A DNA stretch of 64,000 nt from Cyclina sinensis (Eukaryota > Mollusca > Bivalvia > Venerida > Veneridae). The notes beneath the pieces were generated by a model. It searched no databases. It was not told the DNA's origin and worked only from the letters and a program-made list of their open reading frames with translations. Made by a program: the position numbers and the translations under genes. Positions 58,897 to 64,000 of the stretch are shown here, piece by piece. Each line of letters opens with the position of its first letter. The stretch's first letter is position 1. Location: positions 19,220,120-19,284,119 of the forward strand of contig JAAONU010000001.1 of assembly GCA_012932295.1 (NCBI GenBank), given 5' to 3'.

Positions 58897-61800
58897 ATAT
58901 ATAACTTACTGTTCATTATTAACTGTGACTACTAAATCAGACCATGTGGGCACCTGTCAGTTTTCTGTAAGGAACTTGTAGATCTAGGGGATCTTTTTTT
59001 TTCTGTTTTTTTTTTTGTAACAACCTGCATAGAATAAAGATTTTTTTATCTTGTTTATCTGATTAGCTGATAATGATTCATGAAAGTTTGTTGCCAATTT
59101 CTTAATATTTGCAATTGAATATTTTAGCTTCCTTGTCAGGAATTTCAAAAGCGTAAATAATCATCAGTGGCAAAATAATGGGTTTAGAAATATGTGGACT
59201 TTCTGAGATATTACGAAGGATTAACTGCAAATCAGGGACTGGACATATTACACTGGAAATTACAGTACTCTAGTATCTTTGTTGACCCTATTTTACATGC
59301 TAACTTAGAGTGTTATGATAGATCTGATTGAAATAATGGTACACATGCAATGTGCCAGATAGATTTTGTGATAACCTTGAGCGGACTATAACCATGGAAA
59401 ATATTTAGTAGAGTCATACCGGACTAGAACCATGGAAAATATTTAGTAGAGTCATACCGCTAGGGCCATACTTTGTTACAGCATTGTAAGGACACTGTTC
59501 AATCTGTTGTGACACAGATGTGTAGTGAACAAAGCTTTTACAGAAAATTATAGTGCAGGCCTTGATTTTCCTGTCAGAGTGGTAAGGGGAAAAATTCTAT
59601 ATTATTGAAGAGTGTTGCTATAACCTAGGCTGTCTAAGTTGAGAATGTATTTCCTAAGTATGAAATACAAAGTGTGACAAGTTTGATCTTGTATAAAAAA
59701 GATAACCAACTTACCTCATTTTAAAACTTTGTGCTTTTTTTTCAGAATAATTGTTTATCAGTGACTTGAATTGTACATAAAAGTATTTGATACATGTTCA
59801 GAACATGCTGACTTCAAACTTGCCAATCATTTGTTTAATCCTCAACTGTCATCTAACTTCATACTCACACATGTTTCACCAAAATTGTATTAGACTAGTT
59901 ATCATGTGGAACAGGGTAGTAGTTATGCAGTTGTCATGGAAACCACACTCTAACTAGTGTTACTATGGTGCCAACAAGAACATTCTAGGCTGTTATTAGA
60001 AAACTTGAAAGCTTCAGTGGTTGCTGTGGAAGTTGTGTATGTTTGTAGTTGTCATAGGAACTGGAGGTTATTATCAAAAAAACAAAACTGAGCATCGGAA
60101 GGGTAAACAGATTTGACAGCTGTTGCTATGGCAACAAGTTTAATTGCAAAACTGTGTAAAATTAGTTGCCATAGACTTATTGGTTGTATTATACTGCAAG
60201 AGTGTGAAAGCTATATGTATTCTTTCACACGAGCCATGTATGTTTGTACATGTGACATGCACATTTTGATATATGACATATTTTCATTGTAAAATTGCAA
60301 CAAGTGCTAATTGTTAAAGGGTTATAATAATAGTAAGAACTTCATGTATTTTGAATGTATTTACTTTTGTTTGGTAGATTAAGCTGAATTGAGGTTGATT
60401 TGTGCCTGTTTGATAAAATCATTTGTTACATTGTTACTTTGTCATTTTTATTTTTTTAAATGTTCATAGCAGGGATGTCAATGAATAACAAATTAAATAT
60501 TCAACTACTCGGTTATTTTTTTTGATTTGTTTACCAGTTAATTGTTAGATTTATACCGGTGGAAAAAAAATTGAAAATTCATGGTAAAGGTACCATGTGT
60601 ATTAAAGGGAAATAATTCAATTGTAAATGGGACATAGTTCTCTCAGTTTTTAGTTTCTGTTCATATTAAAGGTTGTATTAATGACCAGAATTAACTATAT
60701 TTCAGGTTGAAGGAATATTAAGAAGGCAAAATTTTAAATATTTTGTGTAAGTTATTTTTTTCTTTATACTCACAAACTTCATTGTATGATTTTCTTTCTT
60801 GTGTAAAGAAGGTACACACAAGTATTGAAACATGAGAAAGATGCATGTAGTGCATAAGTGAAACAGTTTTATATTCATAGTTTTCATACCAGTATTACAG
60901 GGAAGATGCACTTCATTTATCATCAACGATATAAGCAGTTCAGTTCAATTTATGCATCAAACTGTGGAGAAATAAGTTGAACCCTCCCACCCCCACCCCA
61001 CCAACTCCCGCCACCCTACTAATCATGTAAACATTAATGGAGGAAGAAGTCTCAGCTGTTGATTTACTCTACAACAACAAATATTTGTACAACAACAATA
61101 AACGTGTACATGTACTTAATGTACAGAGGAAATCAACAACTTTTGTTATTAATGTAGATTTTTTTTAATACATTTAAGCAATTTTGATCTAGATAAATAG
61201 ACAACTTATGATATTTTTTTCTTTTTTTTATATATTTTACAAGATATTAGATATTATTTTTTCTAACTGATATTCAGTTCATTGATTTAGTAACATGTTA
61301 TTCACTGACATCCCTAGTTTATAGCTAAATTTGAATGTTTGTATATGCTTGATTTTTCTGCTTTTCATGTAAAGGTTAAGTTTTATTTAACCTTATATAT
61401 AATTCTATGGTAATATTTTACTGAAATCTTGAGGCTTGATGGGTCCCAATTATTTCATGGCTATTTTATATCATTTTAAGTTCATGATTCTTTGATTGTA
61501 AAAGTTTGTTAATGAATATAGTGTTCAAATATGTCCCAAACACACCCATTCAGCTTGTCACCAATTACCTGGTGCATGGATCAAATTTCCTGAAAGTTCT
61601 AGGTTGTCAGAAAGTTTAACAAAAAAAACATTAAAAGAAATATCTTGTTCTAGACCATCTGTGATACAGTTTTATTGCATTCCAATTTTACGGAGTAATA
61701 ATTTTGGTTAGTTCCTAGTTGTGGTACTGGTAGAGTTGAACACTTCAGTACCTCTGTTTATCAAGTGTTATTGTAATTGGTATGTACAGTTATACCTTTG

Positions 61801-62566
61801 ATGTAGAGTACCAAGTTCTCAATTGTTTAACTTTGTGATGCCTGAATGAACTTGTTCTCCATCACTCTACCTTAAGTTAAGTTAATCATCAATACCATTT
61901 GCCGATATGGCCGACACTTAAAAAAAGAGATTACTTAAAGTGACAGAGCATAGGTAGTCAACTCATTCCAGAGACACTCTTGGGACTTTTTCATGCTCAG
62001 TATATAGCACTGATACATGGGGCCTAGTTTTGTATTTTGTCCAAAAGGCCATGAAGTAGTGTTAATGGTGGGGATTGAACTTGATATCCCTTGATTAAGA
62101 GTCTTATATTTGACCACAAGCCAAAGGATCTTTAAAAGACCAGCTCTCTCTGTTTTGACTTGTATAACAGTACGTTCATGTAGAAATACTTTCTTCAATA
62201 AAATCTATCTTTATTTTAGCATGTTTAACATAGAAATTTAGTACTAAAACTCCTGAGTGTGGTAGTTGAAATGTAGATGATGATTTGCAGTATTTATGTT
62301 TGATCTGTACATAATGTCTCTGAATAGGACATGAGATTTATTGGATATGGGTTTTCTTTTTACAATGATGACTGTAAAATGGCTGTGTATATTAAAATGA
62401 TAAAGAGATTGCATCATATCATTGGAAAGCATGAAATGTTTTATTTGAAATCACATTGAAACTGTCAGAAACTGTTCATATTTATTGTAGACATTTATTT
62501 TTCAGTTTTTGTAGACAGTTATATTTCATCACAACACTAACACTTTGAGTCTTGTACTAGAAATTA
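58897..62566. other. Presumed 3' UTR and downstream sequence
   Basis: No further gene recognised. AATAAAG at about 59033 is a candidate poly(A) signal for the protease transcript. A C-rich tract (ACCCTCCCACCCCCACCCCA) lies at about 60980. TTTTCAAAAAT-type AT-rich sequence fills the rest. Confidence 0.4.
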
Positions 62567-62567
62567 T

Positions 62568-63072
62568 CAGTGTGTACATAGTGTGTACATTGTCAATGTG
62601 TGCATTGTCAGTGAGTACATTGTCATTGTGTACATTGTCAGTTTGTGCATTGTCAATGTGTACATTGTCGGTGTGTACATTGCCGGTGTGTATATTGTCG
62701 GTGTGTATATTGTCAGTGTGTACATTGTTGGTGTGCACATTGTCAGTGTGTACATTGTAGGTGTGTGCATTGTCAGTGAGTACATTGTCAGTGTGTACAT
62801 TGTCAGTGTGTGCATTGTCAGTGTGTACATTGTCAGTGCGTGCATTGTCGGTGTGTACATTGTCATGAGAACATTGTCATTGAGTACATTGTCAGTGAGT
62901 ACATTGTCATTGTGTACATTGTCAGTGTGTGCATTGTCAGTGAGTACATTGTCATTGAGTACATTGTCAGTGTGTGCATTGTCATTGAGTACATTGTCAG
63001 TGAGTACATTGTCAGTGTGTACATGATCAGTGAGTACATTGTCAGTGTGTACATTGTCATTGTGTACATTGG
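62568..63072 (+). repeat. 15 bp minisatellite, ~33 copies
   Basis: Units of TGTGTACATTGTCAG with substitutions (GTGCATTG, GAGTACATTG, GTCATTG) and one 2-base contraction near 62865. Because 15 is a multiple of three and no unit has a stop in several frames, both strands read open (SVYIV-type and TDNVH-type peptides). No start context, splice signal or homology supports a gene. Confidence 0.93.
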
Positions 63073-64000
63073 CAAAGGTATTTTTAAGCAAGTTGTATAA
63101 ACAATCACTCATTAGTGTCTAAGTTCCATAGCTATTATAACATGATAGTTATAATCAAACGAGGGTAGGCCCTCAGAAGGTTGATAAACAGAATTCAGCA
63201 ACACTACAGCAGTTTTTACCACAGTTTTAACCAATCTTCTATTTGTTGTGAACTTTCCAAGGAAACACTAACAATATGAAAGAAAAGAAAATTATGCATG
63301 TAAATCTATAGCTTTGGAAAACTTAGTGGTTAAATGTTTTATGGCAGATTATTTCAAGGTATTGCCATTATGTAAAAAAGAATTTTATACGTACATTATA
63401 TAGTCTTTTTTATTCCCATTTACCGTATTGTGAAAAGGAAGTTCAGATTTTTACCAGAGTCAATAAGCATGTTTCTATACCTTCTATTTACTCAAGTGGG
63501 ATTGTGATTTTGAATTGGTGAAATTGGTACGTTTCATTTCCTGTACCTTGCCACTGTAAAAGTACTGCAGTCACTGTTTCTTTAAACAAAATATTGCAAA
63601 ATAGCATCCACTTGTTAATTTTTGTGTTGTAAAATGTTTAAAAAGTTTACCATATACTTAGTCTAGTAAGTATGTTCATACCAGTGAGTTGTTAGTGATT
63701 ATTTGTGTTAATTATGGTTGTTTACTGTTATAATTATTGAGTAGTCACATTTTACTTATTGATAACATGATGTAATGTAATTCCTAGAAATCATTTAATC
63801 TTTGAATCAGCTTTCTCACATTAACTTTTCACCCCGCTGTCGGCGATCGTTTTCACCTTTCAGTCCATTGTCAGTCTATATATCAGTGCAGTCTGTAGTT
63901 TTATGATTATACGAGTTTCAGATCCCCTTCTCTTCAAAATATAAAATGCTTTGACTCATTTTGATGGCTGTACATGGAATGGTTAATTCGGTGAAAAAAA
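63073..64000. other. Unassigned right flank
   Basis: AT-rich, with no gene, RNA or repeat supported. Confidence 0.4.

Noticed and set aside
62567..63112. Long open frames on both strands (up to 181 codons)
   Set aside because: Product of a 15 bp repeat lacking stops; same frames open on both strands, composition purely repetitive.

Overview
This window looks like nuclear DNA from a bivalve mollusc. The genes have introns, the sequence is AT-rich, and most of it is dispersed repeats whose ends (AACAAGAGGGCC...GGCCCT followed by a GCTCACCTGAG arm) I know from clam and mussel sequence. That taxonomic call rests on memory of those repeats and on the gene content, not on a search.

Two genes can be read in full. 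On the minus strand (27724 down to 24550) is MGMT, the suicide O6-methylguanine DNA repair protein: three coding exons, 197 residues, active-site PCHRV. On the plus strand (40992 to 57719) is a USP31/USP43-type ubiquitin-specific protease: eleven coding exons, 1345 residues, with Cys box, His box and two CxxC pairs. A third, partial gene on the minus strand (6658 to 4750) has a signal-peptide exon spliced in frame to a Ser/Thr-rich mucin-like exon; its 3' end was not found. The three genes have no evident functional link.

Layout. 1-8.8 kb: a 3.46 kb transposon with about 720 bp terminal inverted repeats, a tRNA-Thr-like SINE, the mucin-like gene and two 43-44 bp minisatellites. 8.9-24.2 kb: a mosaic of interspersed elements built from 115-165 bp tandem units, with nested insertions including a 3.3 kb TTAA-flanked element. 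24.2-27.9 kb: MGMT. 28.2-31.5 kb: more of the same repeat families, with a fresh 495 bp duplication. 32.7-39.5 kb: two broken non-LTR retrotransposons, a palindromic CpG-rich element (35267-36259) and an element inserted into one of the LINEs. 41-57.7 kb: the USP gene, whose introns hold two hAT-like elements with 5 bp target duplications, a mariner remnant, a minisatellite and one interspersed element. 57.7-64 kb: a 91 bp array that begins in the last codons of the USP gene, a 15 bp array, and otherwise unassigned sequence.

The most interesting signals are structural. Many unrelated-looking repeat families share one architecture (short hairpin near one end, asymmetric inverted arms, GACGG-type microsatellite, internal tandem units), which fits non-autonomous Helentron-type (HINE) elements. 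There is also a palindromic 21 bp-unit element, and a transposon insertion with its empty site preserved in a neighbouring tandem duplicate.
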